Shown here piece by piece: positions 1 through 9,600 of a stretch of 64,000 bases of DNA. The notes under the pieces were generated by a model. The model searched no databases. It had not been told where the DNA came from and was given only the letters and a program-made list of their open reading frames with translations. Made by a program: the position numbers and the translations under genes. Every line of letters starts with the position of its first letter. Position 1 is the stretch's first letter. Source of the stretch: Diphasiastrum complanatum (Eukaryota > Streptophyta > Lycopodiopsida > Lycopodiales > Lycopodiaceae); assembly GCA_029204225.1 (NCBI GenBank), contig CM055108.1:49234996-49298995 (forward strand). Direction: 5' to 3'.

Positions 1-594
1 CTCTTACAAAAAGTAGAGTGAGCCACCTTTTGATGGTGACCTCTAGTGGACAACATTATTCCACTTGTAATTTGTGATCTGTGGAAATGCCACTAGGATG
101 TCACCTAAAGAGCTCTCTTGCTTCTTTAAGAGACTCCCTCTTTGAGAAGAGGAGCTTTTTGTGTAATGCATCTATTCCATGTCCAAATGAGAAGAGCCTC
201 CACGAGTTTGGTGCATCCTTTGAGCTCCTTGATCATGATTGTTTTCTTAAGTGATTCTCTTATGATCATGCCCTTCCATCCCTTGTGTGTGGTTGTGGAT
301 AGTAGAGTGGATTAGTTTTCTTGCTCTCCTAGAGTGGATTAGATTTCCTATTCTCTTGTGGATTAATGTTGGTTTCAGGCTAGAAATGTGGTGTAGATCT
401 TGCAGATTCTTGACATTCTAGTTCTTGATGTTCTTGGGCTGTCCAAGAATCAAGAAATGAGTGTTTCTTGATCCTTGGGCTGTTAAAATGCTATTAGATT
501 AGTTTCTTCTTTCTTGTATTGTGGATTAATGCAGGTGTAGCATAGTTTAGGATTTGATCCAGTTTATTTTGCAGCAGTAGAGTAGGATTTTGAT
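1..594. other. Non-coding left edge; no gene seen
   Basis: No reading frame or RNA gene is recognisable. The stretch contains several imperfect copies of a short phrase (gtagagtggatta, cctagagtggatta, cttgtggattaatg) between about 300 and 530. It ends where a gypsy gag zinc-knuckle remnant begins near 595. It may be the sequence into which the element was truncated, or a rearranged element leader. Confidence 0.4.
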
Positions 595-1221
595 CATCAG
601 CATAGGTGGAAGGAATGTCCACGAAACTTGATGCAGACCACATATAATCTTCAGGTGGATCAGATGAACCAGGGTGATGACCTTATGACAGTGGAAGAGA
701 TCGAGCAGGAAGCCAATCTAGATGTTACACGCCTCATGAATGTTTTGGTCGTCAGGAGAGTGGACACGGCTCCACCAGTGCTTTTGTCAAAATCGGCTCG
801 CCAAGGGTATCAATTTCCTAACACTTCTCTTATTGTTATGCGAGGACAGCTGTGTGGTAGAGATGTTCAGGTTCTATTTGACACTGGGTCCTCTCATAAT
901 TCTGCTCAAAAATATTATCCAACTCATGAGAAGGAGTTGTATGCCATAGTTCATGCATTAAAGGCATGGAGGCATTATTTGTATGGATCGAAATTTGAGG
1001 TATTCACTGATCATGATACGTTGAGATACTTTTGTAAGCAGCCAGACCTTAGAGGCCGGCAAGCCAAATGGTCTGAGCTCATGCAAGAATTTCTAACGGA
1101 GATTCGGTACAAGAAAGGTGCCAAGAATCGTGTGGCAGATGCACTATCTCGTATGGTGTATCAGATGTCATTTGTAGTCATTGAAAATGACTTACTGTCT
1201 GAGATAAGAAAGGCTCAGTAG
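595..1221 (+). pseudogene. Gypsy gag-tail/protease fused to RNase H by internal deletion
   Basis: Upstream of the first ATG (628) the same frame reads HRWKECPRN, the C-terminal half of a gag CCHC zinc knuckle, so coding began earlier than 628. The protease active site FDTGSS follows (about 877-894). It is joined directly to RNase H sequence (SAQKYYPTHEKELYAIVHAL, then FTDHDTLRYF and VADALSR). The C-terminal part of protease and the whole reverse transcriptase, normally between these domains, are absent, yet the frame stays open across the joint near 900. A TAG at 1219-1221 ends the frame, and sense sequence continues after it. Domain identities are clear; the deletion is inferred from the canonical gypsy domain order. 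Confidence 0.85.
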
Positions 1222-1616
1222 GAAGATCCTCACTGTAAGAAAGTGGAACAGGAGGTGAGTCATGGCCATGCAGAGTCTCAAAAGGAGAGCTCTTCTACCT
1301 TGGTTCGCACTTATCTTAAGTATTCCATAGAAGATGGAATAGTGATGAGAAATGGCAAGGCTCTTATTCCAGCTTGTGAGGTGCTGCAAAAGAGGATCTT
1401 GCATCTCTGTCACGATAGCCCTAGTGCTGGTCATCCTGGTGTGGATAGGACCTATGAGTTGATACGACATAACTTTTGGTGGTCGAGACTTAAGAAAGAA
1501 GTAAACCATTATGTGACACATTGTTTTAAGTGTCAAGTTAATAAGGCTGAAAAGATTAAAGTGCCTGGATTATTACGCCCGTTACCTATACCAGAAGGGG
1601 GTGGGAGAGTATTTCC
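1222..1616 (+). pseudogene. Gypsy integrase N-terminal zinc-binding domain
   Basis: This continues the frame of the preceding fragment after the TAG at 1219-1221. It shows the HHCC zinc-binding pattern of gypsy integrase: H in LHLCHD, then GHPGVDRTYELI and FWW, and the cysteines of HCFKCQVNK. It runs into LLRPLPIPEGG, the usual linker before the catalytic core. The frame is lost near 1600-1617, after which the core continues two frames along. In an intact element this domain binds element ends as part of the integrase. Confidence 0.85.
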
Positions 1617-2273
1617 ATGGACTTCATTACATGTTTACCGCATACGCAGCAGCAACATAATGCTATCCTAGTTGTGGTTGACAGACTCACGAAAATGGCT
1701 CATTTTATCCCAACTAGTAATAAAATTGATGCACTTGGTACGGTTGATTTGTTTATACAGCATGTATTCAGACTTCATGGATTACCTAGATCCATTGTGT
1801 CTGACAGGGATTCTCGTTTTACTGGCAAATTTTGGACTGTAGTATTTGAGAAGTTAGAGGTGCAGTTGGGAATGAGTAGTTCTGATCATCCTGAAACAGA
1901 TGGGCAGACTGAGAGAGTTAACCAAACCTTGGAAGACATGCTTAGGGCGTATGTGAGTGAAAGGCAAATGCAATGGGAACGTTACCTACCATTGTTGGAG
2001 TTTGCCTATAATTATAAAAAGAATGCATCTACGAAGATGAGTCCTTTCGAGCTAAATTATGGTTTTAGACCAGCCAGTCCAGTTACTATAGGTATGCCTC
2101 ATAAGACACCTAGTGCTATGGAGTTTCTAACTCACATGCAACAGATGTTGGAGTTAGCTAAGGAAAATGTAAAAGCGGCGATGGATCGAGCAAAGACATA
2201 TGCTGATCTGGACCGTACGCCAAGAGAGTTCGAGGAAGGAGATATGGTATTTCTCAGGGTTCCAAAGGACTAG
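1617..2273 (+). pseudogene. Gypsy integrase catalytic core
   Basis: About 218 residues of retroviral-type integrase core (rve fold). It begins MDFITCLP and carries VVVDRLTKMAHFIP, VSDRDSRFTG and DGQTERVNQTLEDMLRAYV, which supply the D-D-E catalytic triad. LLEFAYNYKKNASTKMSPFELNYG-type sequence typical of plant gypsy elements follows. It ends at a TAG (2271-2273) in the segment that normally leads to the C-terminal domain. The three catalytic acids are present, but the fragment is cut off from its zinc-binding domain by a frameshift. Confidence 0.88.
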
Positions 2274-2589
2274 AAAACCCTACAAGGAAGTGTTATAAGT
2301 TGTCACCTAGATACTGTGGACCTTGGAAAATTGTTAAAAAGATTAATATGGTGATAACTTGTTGGCTGATGGCCTTGTATTGTTTCAGGAGCATGGTGAG
2401 GTGATGCATGGACCAGCGAGAGTATTGGACCGGAGGCATAGACAGTTGCAGAATCATTTGCTCCGTGAGTACTTGGTTGCATGGCATGAATGACCTCTCA
2501 GTGATGCTACCTGGGAGACCGCGCATGGGTTGCATGCACAGTATCCAGACTTTGCCATCGAGGACAATGTCATCTGAGGAGGGAAGGGA
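2274..2589 (+). pseudogene. Gypsy pol C-terminal, chromodomain-like tail and polypurine tract
   Basis: Broken frames continue the integrase C-terminus (KLSPRYCGPWKIV, then PARVLDRRHRQLQNH). From about 2461 one frame reads LREYLVAWHE, a TGA, then PLSDATWETAHGLHAQYPDF. The pattern EYLVxW...SDATWE is that of the chromodomain-like tail of plant chromoviral gypsy integrases. A purine-rich stretch (gaggagggaaggga) ends at about 2590 and is a good candidate for the plus-strand primer (PPT). Confidence 0.7.
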
Positions 2590-3267
2590 TGTCACATGTA
2601 CTTTGAATCCCTTTGCCCAATGTATGGTAAATTGTAATTATTAAATTGTAAATGGCTAAGTCACCGGCCTGTGGAGACAATTGTAAATTGCAATGTAAAT
2701 ATTTGTTATAGTGACTAAATACGAGATGGCCAAGGGGGTACTGGGTCTCATGAGAGTCTACTGGACTGACCTCCTAGAAAGTAGGAAGGGTTGACTGGTC
2801 AACATGACACATGTCACATGCTCACTGGGACACTTGGTCCAGTGCATGAGTGACACTTGTCAGACGATCAATGGACGGGTCAACAAGACATGTGTCATAT
2901 GCTCATTGGGACACTTGGTCCAATGCATGAGTGACACGTGTCAGATTGTCCACCTATTAGCTTGCCTATGTGTCAAGGTACTGCCAAGTGGCAAGTGTCA
3001 GCTATGCATGGAGTTTGCCATGTGTCGACGTTAGGATGTGTCAGGGTTAAGGGGTGCTTGAGGGGATATAGGGTGAGCCTTGTCAAGCATTCCTCATTAT
3101 CATTATGATTATGGTATTCCTATGCAGCTATGGTTGGGAGGAGACTTGCAGTAGAGCTCTCATGTTTGCTTGTCGATCTATGTACATTTGCTTGAGATTA
3201 ATAAAGTGACGGTTTTGTTGGATAATTCTGTGTATTCAGTTAGGGTTTTGTGAGCTTGTGTCCAACA
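2590..3267 (+). repeat. Probable gypsy 3' LTR
   Basis: It starts with TGTCACATG immediately after the polypurine tract and ends at ...CCAACA (3267), giving TG...CA ends and about 678 bp. It contains an AATAAA-like signal (ttaataaagtg, about 3197) and an internal duplicated segment at 2798-2944. No second LTR copy is in the window for comparison, so the right border is provisional. Confidence 0.55.
2798..2944 (+). repeat. Two-copy tandem repeat inside the LTR, period about 80 bp
   Basis: The segment from ggtcaacatgacacatgtca to tgagtgacacttgtcag (2798-2863) recurs with a few changes at 2878-2944. Both copies contain the same core (gggacacttggtcca and tgcatgagtgacac). They lie in the probable U3 region, where duplicated promoter elements are common in LTRs. 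Confidence 0.75.
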
Positions 3268-3475
3268 AAATCTCAGCCGAGCCCCTTCGTTGGCATCTTG
3301 ACCGAGCCCTCTGTTGGCATCTCGACTGATCCCCTCCATTGGCATCTTAGTCGAGCCCCTCCGTTGGCATCTCGACGGAGCCCCTCCGTTACCATCTCAG
3401 TCGAGCCCCTCCATTGCCATCTCGACCGAGTCTTTGGTCACGATCTCGACCAAGTCCTCTGGTTAGATCTCAATC
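3268..3475 (+). repeat. Minisatellite, about 26-27 bp unit, seven to eight copies
   Basis: Variants of a unit built from gagcccctccgttggcatct and cgac are repeated head to tail. They degrade toward the right end (ggtcacgatctcgaccaagt). An open frame across it is a by-product of the repeat. It sits exactly between the end of the gypsy LTR and the second gag relic. Confidence 0.8.
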
Positions 3476-3542
3476 CTAAAATATTAAAAGCACAAAAACA
3501 CTAGAAACTCATACAAAACACAAAAATACACGACAGTTTACA

Positions 3543-4894
3543 ATGGACCACCGTACTTATCCTGAAATCCTAGACACTTATCCATACGAAATAAGATCTC
3601 CTATAGCTGAACAAATCAGACGTCATAGATTCTACCGAATGAGGTCCCAAATACATGGGCCATCCACAAACCCATTCTAGGGACAAGAACCTGATAGAGC
3701 CGAGTCTTCACGAGCATGAGACCATGTTCATGTTGTTGAAACATCACATACCATAACACACCTGAATGGAGCTTCTGCCACTCACGGAGCTCATTTTGAG
3801 AAGAGAACCCCCCAAGTTGGATCTACCCAAGTTTGACGATAGTTCGGACCCTCAAAGATTCTTGCAAATATTTGAGAATGCGTGTGATGTGTATGGTGAA
3901 ACATCTCTCGACGCTATGGTCCAACTGTTTTCAATGACCATGATCGCTAAAGCACGTGACTGGGTTTTTAACCTCGATCGTGAAGATAAATTGGATTGGT
4001 CTAATATGAAAGAGTCCTTTATCAAGCATTTTAAGCCCTTTCGTTTAATAGAGAGTCCTTTTGTCAAATTGAGTACCATCAAGATGACAAAAGATGAATG
4101 TGTAGGAGACTATATTGAGTGATTCAAACGTCTTAAAAGTCAAGTACCAGAGCAGCCCACCGCACAGATGCTCATCATATGGTTTAGTCGGCCTTCCAAG
4201 ATGGATTAGACGCGAGTTTACTTCCAATGATGAATATACGAGCCTAAACTTAGCCATGTCTGATGTCATCAAGGAAGAAGATGAAGGATCAGATGTAAAC
4301 GAATCTAGGAAAAAGAAAGCACCCCATGCTCCTGTCCATGAGTCTAAGCCGATCGAGGATACCCGAGATCAGCTTTGGAAATCACAGCTGGAATTGCTTA
4401 ATCAACAACATCAACTACATATTGAGAAACTCACCAATGAGTTTCAAACTACCCTGAAGTCTATCCAACGCAGTATGTCTGGTCAGCCAAACCCTGCACA
4501 TGTACCTTATAAACGAAAACCAATATGGTGCCCACACTACCGGGCTACGCATCCTGCTGATGCTTGTCTTTCATCTCAACCTATCCAAGCATATGCCATC
4601 CAACATTATGAAGAACAACCGTCACAATCTGGACATTTCTCACATTATCATGACTATCCACCAGAAAGTCCAGAACCACTAGCCATACAAGATAGCTATG
4701 CCATTACTCAAGGGCCATTGAACAACAGATGTTTCATCTGTGGTGAACCTGGCCACTTCATGGTTGATTGTCCAGTCAAGACCAAGTACCATGCCGAGTG
4801 TCCCGACTGTGTCAAAAAACACAGTTTTAAAGACTGCCCAAAACAACACAACAAGATCCTACCTACCCGACACGCCAATTATGAATCACGATAG
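3543..4894 (+). pseudogene. Second gypsy-type gag relic with zinc knuckle
   Basis: A possible gag start at 3543 (MDHRTYPEILDTY) is stopped by TAG at 3678-3680. The main capsid-like part is at 3766-4122 (PPKLDLPKFDDSSDPQRFLQ, then ARDWVFNLD, FIKHF and SFVKL-type text), interrupted by TGA near 4120. A shifted frame (4115-4894) carries a basic/acidic linker, a glutamine-rich segment and the CCHC zinc knuckle CFICGEPGHFMVDC near residues 205-218 of that frame. A second Cys/His cluster (CPDCVKKHSFKDC) follows. These features match the retrotransposon gag family, with RNA binding by the knuckle. No protease or polymerase follows, so only gag survives. It appears independent of the gypsy copy at 590-3267. 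Confidence 0.75.
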
Positions 4895-5030
4895 GATCCT
4901 CACGACAACACAACACGAGACCATAGCAACCAACAATTAAACATGCTGCTCAATCGAGAAGTTCCTTGAGAACTTCTACATTATCACGACATTTACCAGA
5001 TCGATGATCAAACATAGACATTATATGAAA
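4895..5030. other. Short spacer
   Basis: Nothing recognisable; it joins the gag relic to the aacgatgg repeat block. Confidence 0.5.
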
Positions 5031-5262
5031 TGAGTTATAACGATGCTATAACGATGGTTCAACGATGGATGTTCAACGATTTGGTGATTCGATTTGGTGT
5101 TATAACAATGGTTCAACGATGCTATAACGATGGTTCAACGATGGATGTTTCAACGATGTGGATGCTATAACATAATAACATTATTTTTATAACGATGGTT
5201 CCAACGATGGATGCTATAACATCCGTATCAGTGCTTCAACGATGTTTCAACGATGGATGGTT
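5031..5262 (+). repeat. Irregular short-unit repeat (gctataacgatggttcaacgatgg)n
   Basis: The words ctataacgatgg, ttcaacgatgg and tgttcaacgat alternate many times with variable spacing. The block looks like a degenerate minisatellite built from a unit of about 11-12 bp. Confidence 0.75.
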
Positions 5263-5530
5263 CAGAGACTTGCCTGTAGAAATACAAAGGAATCTGCCAC
5301 AGGCCCTTTCAAACCGTAGAGTCAAAGTTGTGACGACCAACGGTAAGGCCGAAATCTTTGATCCATTCTTTTACTTCGCAATCTAGAATTCGTAGCATAG
5401 CATCCAACGCGACTCAGACTAAAGGCTTCATAAAATGACTGAATGAAAACAAAACGCACAATTCAGACACTGATTGAGACAATCCACCCACTGTTACAAC
5501 AACTTCAGTTCATGAACAATCATGTAGTCA
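5263..5530. other. Spacer, no gene supported
   Basis: A 63-codon open frame (5195-5386) begins within the repeat and matches nothing I recognise. I do not call it a gene. Confidence 0.4.
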
Positions 5531-5650
5531 TCCCATAATATTGCAGTTAAGACGAAGCCATTCCGTAACATTATGATTTATATGAAGGTATTCCATAATA
5601 TTGTGATTCAGACGAATGTGTTCCATAAAACTATATTTATTCAAAAGAGA
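5531..5650 (+). repeat. Four 30-bp tandem repeats
   Basis: Units start at 5531, 5561, 5591 and 5621. Each opens with a variant of ttccataatattg followed by gattcagacgaa-type sequence. The period is exactly 30 bp. The last unit overlaps the 3' end of the fasciclin-like pseudogene on the other strand. Confidence 0.75.
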
Positions 5651-6212
5651 TATTATAGGAAATATTTTGAACTTGTTTGAAAATGTTTGCGTTGAATCCA
5701 ACTCCTTTAACGGGCAAGCCCACGTTCACGCTGCCGCTTGATCCATCTGTGAGATTTACAAACCTGAGCTGCCCTGCTGCTCTGCCTATGGACCGAGGGT
5801 CATGCCATCAGAGAGCTGGCTCTACTGCAATAGCGTAGAATGTCTGCAACCTGGTTGAGGGTGAGGTCGTTGCAGCCACTGGAGCAAGGGTTGCGTTGTC
5901 TATAGCGAGGAGGGTGAGGGCACTCTGTCCTTGACGACGCTGAAGAACGTGAACAACAGTAAACAAATTCATAGCAGAGTGAAATCATGTGAAGGTAACC
6001 ATAAACAAAAGGATTCAAGCTTCTTAAGTTACAAACTTTACCTTGTAGCATGGATATGGATATGGATATTGCAGTTGGCGGATGCAATCAGAAAGAAGAG
6101 AGCAAGAAGACGATGGAGAGAGAGACCCGCCCATGCTATGGATATTGCAGTTGGCGGATGCAGTCAGAAAGAAGAAAGCAAGAAGACGATGGAGAGAGAG
6201 GCCCGCATCCCG
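5637..6212 (-). pseudogene. Broken fasciclin-like arabinogalactan protein (FAS1) gene fragment
   Basis: On the minus strand, one frame from about 5960 down to the TAA at 5637-5639 reads LTLLAIDNATLAPVAA, an internal TGA, then LRFVNLTDGSSGSVNVGLPV and VQNISYNISFE. The patterns TxxAxDNAxxAP, FVNxTD and VQNISYNIS are hallmarks of the FAS1 domain in plant fasciclin-like arabinogalactan proteins, which are secreted, GPI-anchored cell-wall glycoproteins. Upstream, a 76-bp tandem duplication encodes in both copies LHRLLA(L/F)FFL(I/T)ASANCNI, resembling a signal peptide. Only about one third of a FAS1 domain remains and no GPI or AGP region is seen. The gene lies head-to-head with SF1. FLA identity is from motif memory; the signal-peptide link is inference. 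Confidence 0.55.
6061..6212. repeat. 76-bp direct tandem duplication
   Basis: Copies start at 6061 and 6137 (tatggatattgcagttggcg...). They differ at a few positions. On the minus strand each copy encodes a hydrophobic, signal-peptide-like segment of the FLA pseudogene. Confidence 0.9.
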
Positions 6213-6530
6213 CCTGCTCGCGATTGAGAGAAAGAGAGAGAGAACTGATCGAGAGAAAGACAGAGCGCGCGCGCATTTAGGGGGGGGGGGATTGAAATTG
6301 TGTGTGCGTGCGCCCAAAAAAAGAAAAAAAATTGGCTTCCAGGTGTTATTTTTCACACGCATAGGATCTTTCTCACGTTTTTTAACTTTTCGCGTTGTAA
6401 AAAGCGTGACATTTTTGGCGGGCAAAGAGTGACATTTTTTACGGCATGGCAACATTATCTCTCTAAAATAGTTTAACATATATGATGATGATGATGATGA
6501 TGATGATATGATATGTATATGTCTCATTCC
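6213..6530. promoter_or_regulatory. Intergenic region between divergent FLA relic and SF1, presumed SF1 promoter
   Basis: This contains (ga)n-rich sequence, a short GC-rich run (gcgcgcgc near 6267), a G9 run near 6281-6289 and a (GAT)n microsatellite (6482-6507). No clear TATA box at the expected distance was identified. The promoter role is inferred only from position. Confidence 0.35.
6482..6507. repeat. (ATG/GAT)n trinucleotide microsatellite
   Basis: About eight to nine uninterrupted atg units just upstream of the SF1 leader. Confidence 0.9.
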
Positions 6531-6637
6531 CTTTCACTGGCTTTCTCTCTTTTTCTTGCTTTCTCTGTCTCTCTCTGTCTGTGTGTCTGTGTAGGGTTTG
6601 GAGTTGAGAGAGTTTGGCGTTGCATGCGGTGAAGGCG
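6531..6637 (+). promoter_or_regulatory. SF1 5' leader with pyrimidine-rich tract and two-codon uORF
   Basis: A long CT-rich run (6541-6590) ends in tgtgtag at 6588-6594. This is either a leader Y-patch or a 3' splice site of a 5'-UTR intron; the sequence alone cannot decide. An upstream ATG at 6624-6626 opens ATG-CGG-TGA, closing at 6632, six bases before the main ATG (6638). The main ATG has G at -3 and G at +4, a favourable context. Confidence 0.5.
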
Positions 6638-9600
6638 ATGGTGGTCGAGCACGACGCGGCTGTAGCGGCAGCGCATGAATTAGGCATGATGGATGCTGCG
6701 CCAGCTCTGAGTTTAGATAGTGGCATGGTGATCGAGTTCCCCCCTTGGCAGCAGCAACAACAGGATGATGATACTGTAAAGCCTGTGGCAGACAGCGGAG
6801 TAGAACAGTATTTGGCTCAGAATGGTGAGCGCTCTGCTCAGAATGGGCCTTCTTCTTATTTAGGGTTTGAAAGTTGTGGCATGGTTGGCCAAGAAATGGC
6901 GCAGCCTGTTTGTTTGGAAGCAGATGAACAGAACTTTTCTGCAGGACAGCAAGATACGTATGAACAGAACGGTGAGGTGTTGGGAGTTCAAGAAGATGAT
7001 AAAGGCGCAATGGAGGGGTATGCAGGTGAGGAAGATTTCGGAACAGAGAGGGGGCATAGTAGGATTTTAGCGGTTGCAGGTGATGGTTATAGAGATGAAC
7101 AGATATATGACAATCATGCTGAAGAAGTGAAGGAAAAGGTTCGTAGCTCTGACGATACTGGAAAGACAGGCCATGAGGGTTTCTTATTCGAAAATGATGG
7201 CAAAGGTTTCGATGTAGATGGAGGCTACAAGCGTGAAGGCTTTACTTCAGAAAAAGATGGCAGGGGTTTTGATGCAAATGGTAGTCCTCAGCATGAAGGT
7301 TTTCCATTTGAAAAGGATGGCAGGGGTTTAGATGCAGATGGAAGCCGTCAACTTGAAGATTTATCATTAGAGAACGATGGCAAGGGTTCCAATGCAGATG
7401 GCAGTCCAAAGCATGAAGGTCTTACATTAGAAAAGGATCGCAAGGGTTCTGATGAAGGCGGCAGTCCACAGCATGAAGGAATGAAGATTGGCAAGTATTT
7501 CGATGCAGATGGAAGTCTTCACCATGACGGTTTACCATTAGAAAAAGATGGCAGGTGTTTAGATGCAGATGGAAGTGATCGTCATGAAGATCTGCCATTA
7601 GGAACAGATGGCAAGGGTTTAGATGCAGATCATAGTGGTCTCAATGAGGGTTTTCCATTAGAAAACAAGGGTTTTGACGTAGAAGGAAGCGCGCATCATG
7701 AGAGTTTTCCACTAAAAAAGGATGGCAAGAGTTTGAATCCAGACGTAAGCTCTTACCGTGGAGGTTTTCCATTCGAAAATGATGGGAAGGTTTTTGATGT
7801 AGATGGAAGTAACAAATCTGAAGGTGATATTTTGACCTCTACGCTGCATGGTAAGGTTTTAGAGGGTGCACACGCTTCTTTTCAAGATGTACAGACTCAT
7901 GACAATGATGTTAAAGTGGTCGAAGGAAATGTTCCTGGTTCTGATGATACTGAAATTACTGAACCTGGCGATTTATCATTAGAAAATAATGGCAAGGGTT
8001 TCAATGTAGCCCAAAACTGCAGATTTGATGGTGTTGATGATTCAATTCAACTGAAATATGGTAAGGTTTTAGCTGGTGCAGACGCTGTTATGGAAGATAA
8101 ACAGACAAATGACAGCTGCTCTCAACTAGTTGAGGAAAAAATTCCTGGATCCAATGACCCTGAAAAGGCTGACCACGGAGGTTTTCCGTTAGAAAAAGAT
8201 GACAAAGGTCTCGTGAATGGAAGTCATAGATTTGATGGTGGTAATTCTTCGACCTCTACGCGACCATCTCATTCTGTAGGAGTTGAAGATGATGCAGAAT
8301 CCAACCAGGCAGGCGATGGAAATACAGCAACATCTACACTAAGTAAGTATGAAAAGAAAAGGCGGAGTCGTTGGGACCCTCAACCTCAAGGTGATAGAGA
8401 TGGTAATGAAAATGAAGCTGCAGGATCTAAGAAGAGGAAATCTAGGTGGGAGTCAGATGAATGCAAGAACCCCCTATTAGCTCAGATCCAGCTTCCTGAT
8501 TTTGTGAAAGAGCTCACTGGCGGAGTTGATTTAGATCCAGAGATTCAGGCGCTCAACATTAAGTTACTGGAAGTCAGCAGAAGGTTACAGACTGGCCAGC
8601 TTTTTGAGGACAGACCAGATGGCATTCGATCTCCATCGCCTGAACCAGTCTATGACAATATGGGAATCAGAATCAACACTCGCGAATTCAGAGCTCGTGA
8701 GAAACTGACCCATGAAAGACAAGAAATCATTGCGCAGCTTATTGCAAAAAACCCTGCTTACAAACCCCCAGCTGATTACAAGCCTCCAAAGCTTTACAAG
8801 AAGTTACACATTCCAGTTAAAGATTATCCAGGATACAATTTCATTGGGCTCATTATAGGCCCTCGGGGAAATACACAAAAGAGGATGGAGAGAGAAACAG
8901 GCACAAAAATTGTGATTAGGGGTAAGGGATCTGTGAAGGAGGGAAGGTCACAACAAAGGCGAGAATTTAAGGCAGATTCATCTGAGAACGAAGATTTACA
9001 TGTGCTTATTGAAGCAGATAATCAGGAAGCCTTGGAAAAGGCTGGGACAATGATTGAAAAACTTCTTGTTCCTGTTGATGAAGTTATAAATGAGCACAAA
9101 AGAGCCCAATTGCGTGAACTTGCATCTCTGAATGGCACTGTTAGAGACGATGAGTTCTGCCGCCTATGTGGAGAATTGGGGCATCGACAATATGCTTGTC
9201 CGGCTCGACATTCAACTTTCAAGAGTGATGTTTCATGTAGAATTTGTGGTGATGGAGGTCACCCCACAGTAGACTGCCCCCTCAAGGGTTCTGTTCAAGG
9301 AAACAAGATGGATGATGAATACAAAAACTTCCTGGCAGAACTAGGAGGAGGTTCTGAAATTACAAATGGTGGTGGGGGGGTTTCTGCTTCTGACAGACAC
9401 AGTGGCACCCCACTTGCTCTTCCGGGACGACAAATGACTGGTGGTCAATGGGCTGGGGTTTCTTTATCAGGAGCCCCCGTGGGAGGTCTGCCAAATTTTC
9501 CTGGTGGTGGAATGGGGATGTCTGCAGGATCTAAAGCAGGTGGCGTTCAACAACAGCAAGGCTTTGGTGTCAATTCCTTTGCTCCCGGGACTGGGGGTGG

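Larger units (their letters stand above)
590..3267 (+). mobile_element. Decayed Ty3/gypsy LTR retrotransposon, 5' truncated
   Basis: Reading along the plus strand, fragments appear in gypsy order: end of a gag zinc knuckle, aspartic protease active site, RNase H, integrase zinc-binding domain, integrase core, a chromodomain-like tail, a polypurine tract and a 3' LTR. The 5' LTR and most of gag are missing, and reverse transcriptase has been deleted. Nonsense codons and frameshifts interrupt the rest, so the copy is dead. RNase H preceding integrase is the gypsy order, which separates it from the copia elements further right. Confidence 0.88.

Noticed and set aside
6614-6637. A start of SF1 at TTG 6614
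   Set aside because: TTG is not a normal nuclear plant start. The first in-frame ATG in good context is 6638.
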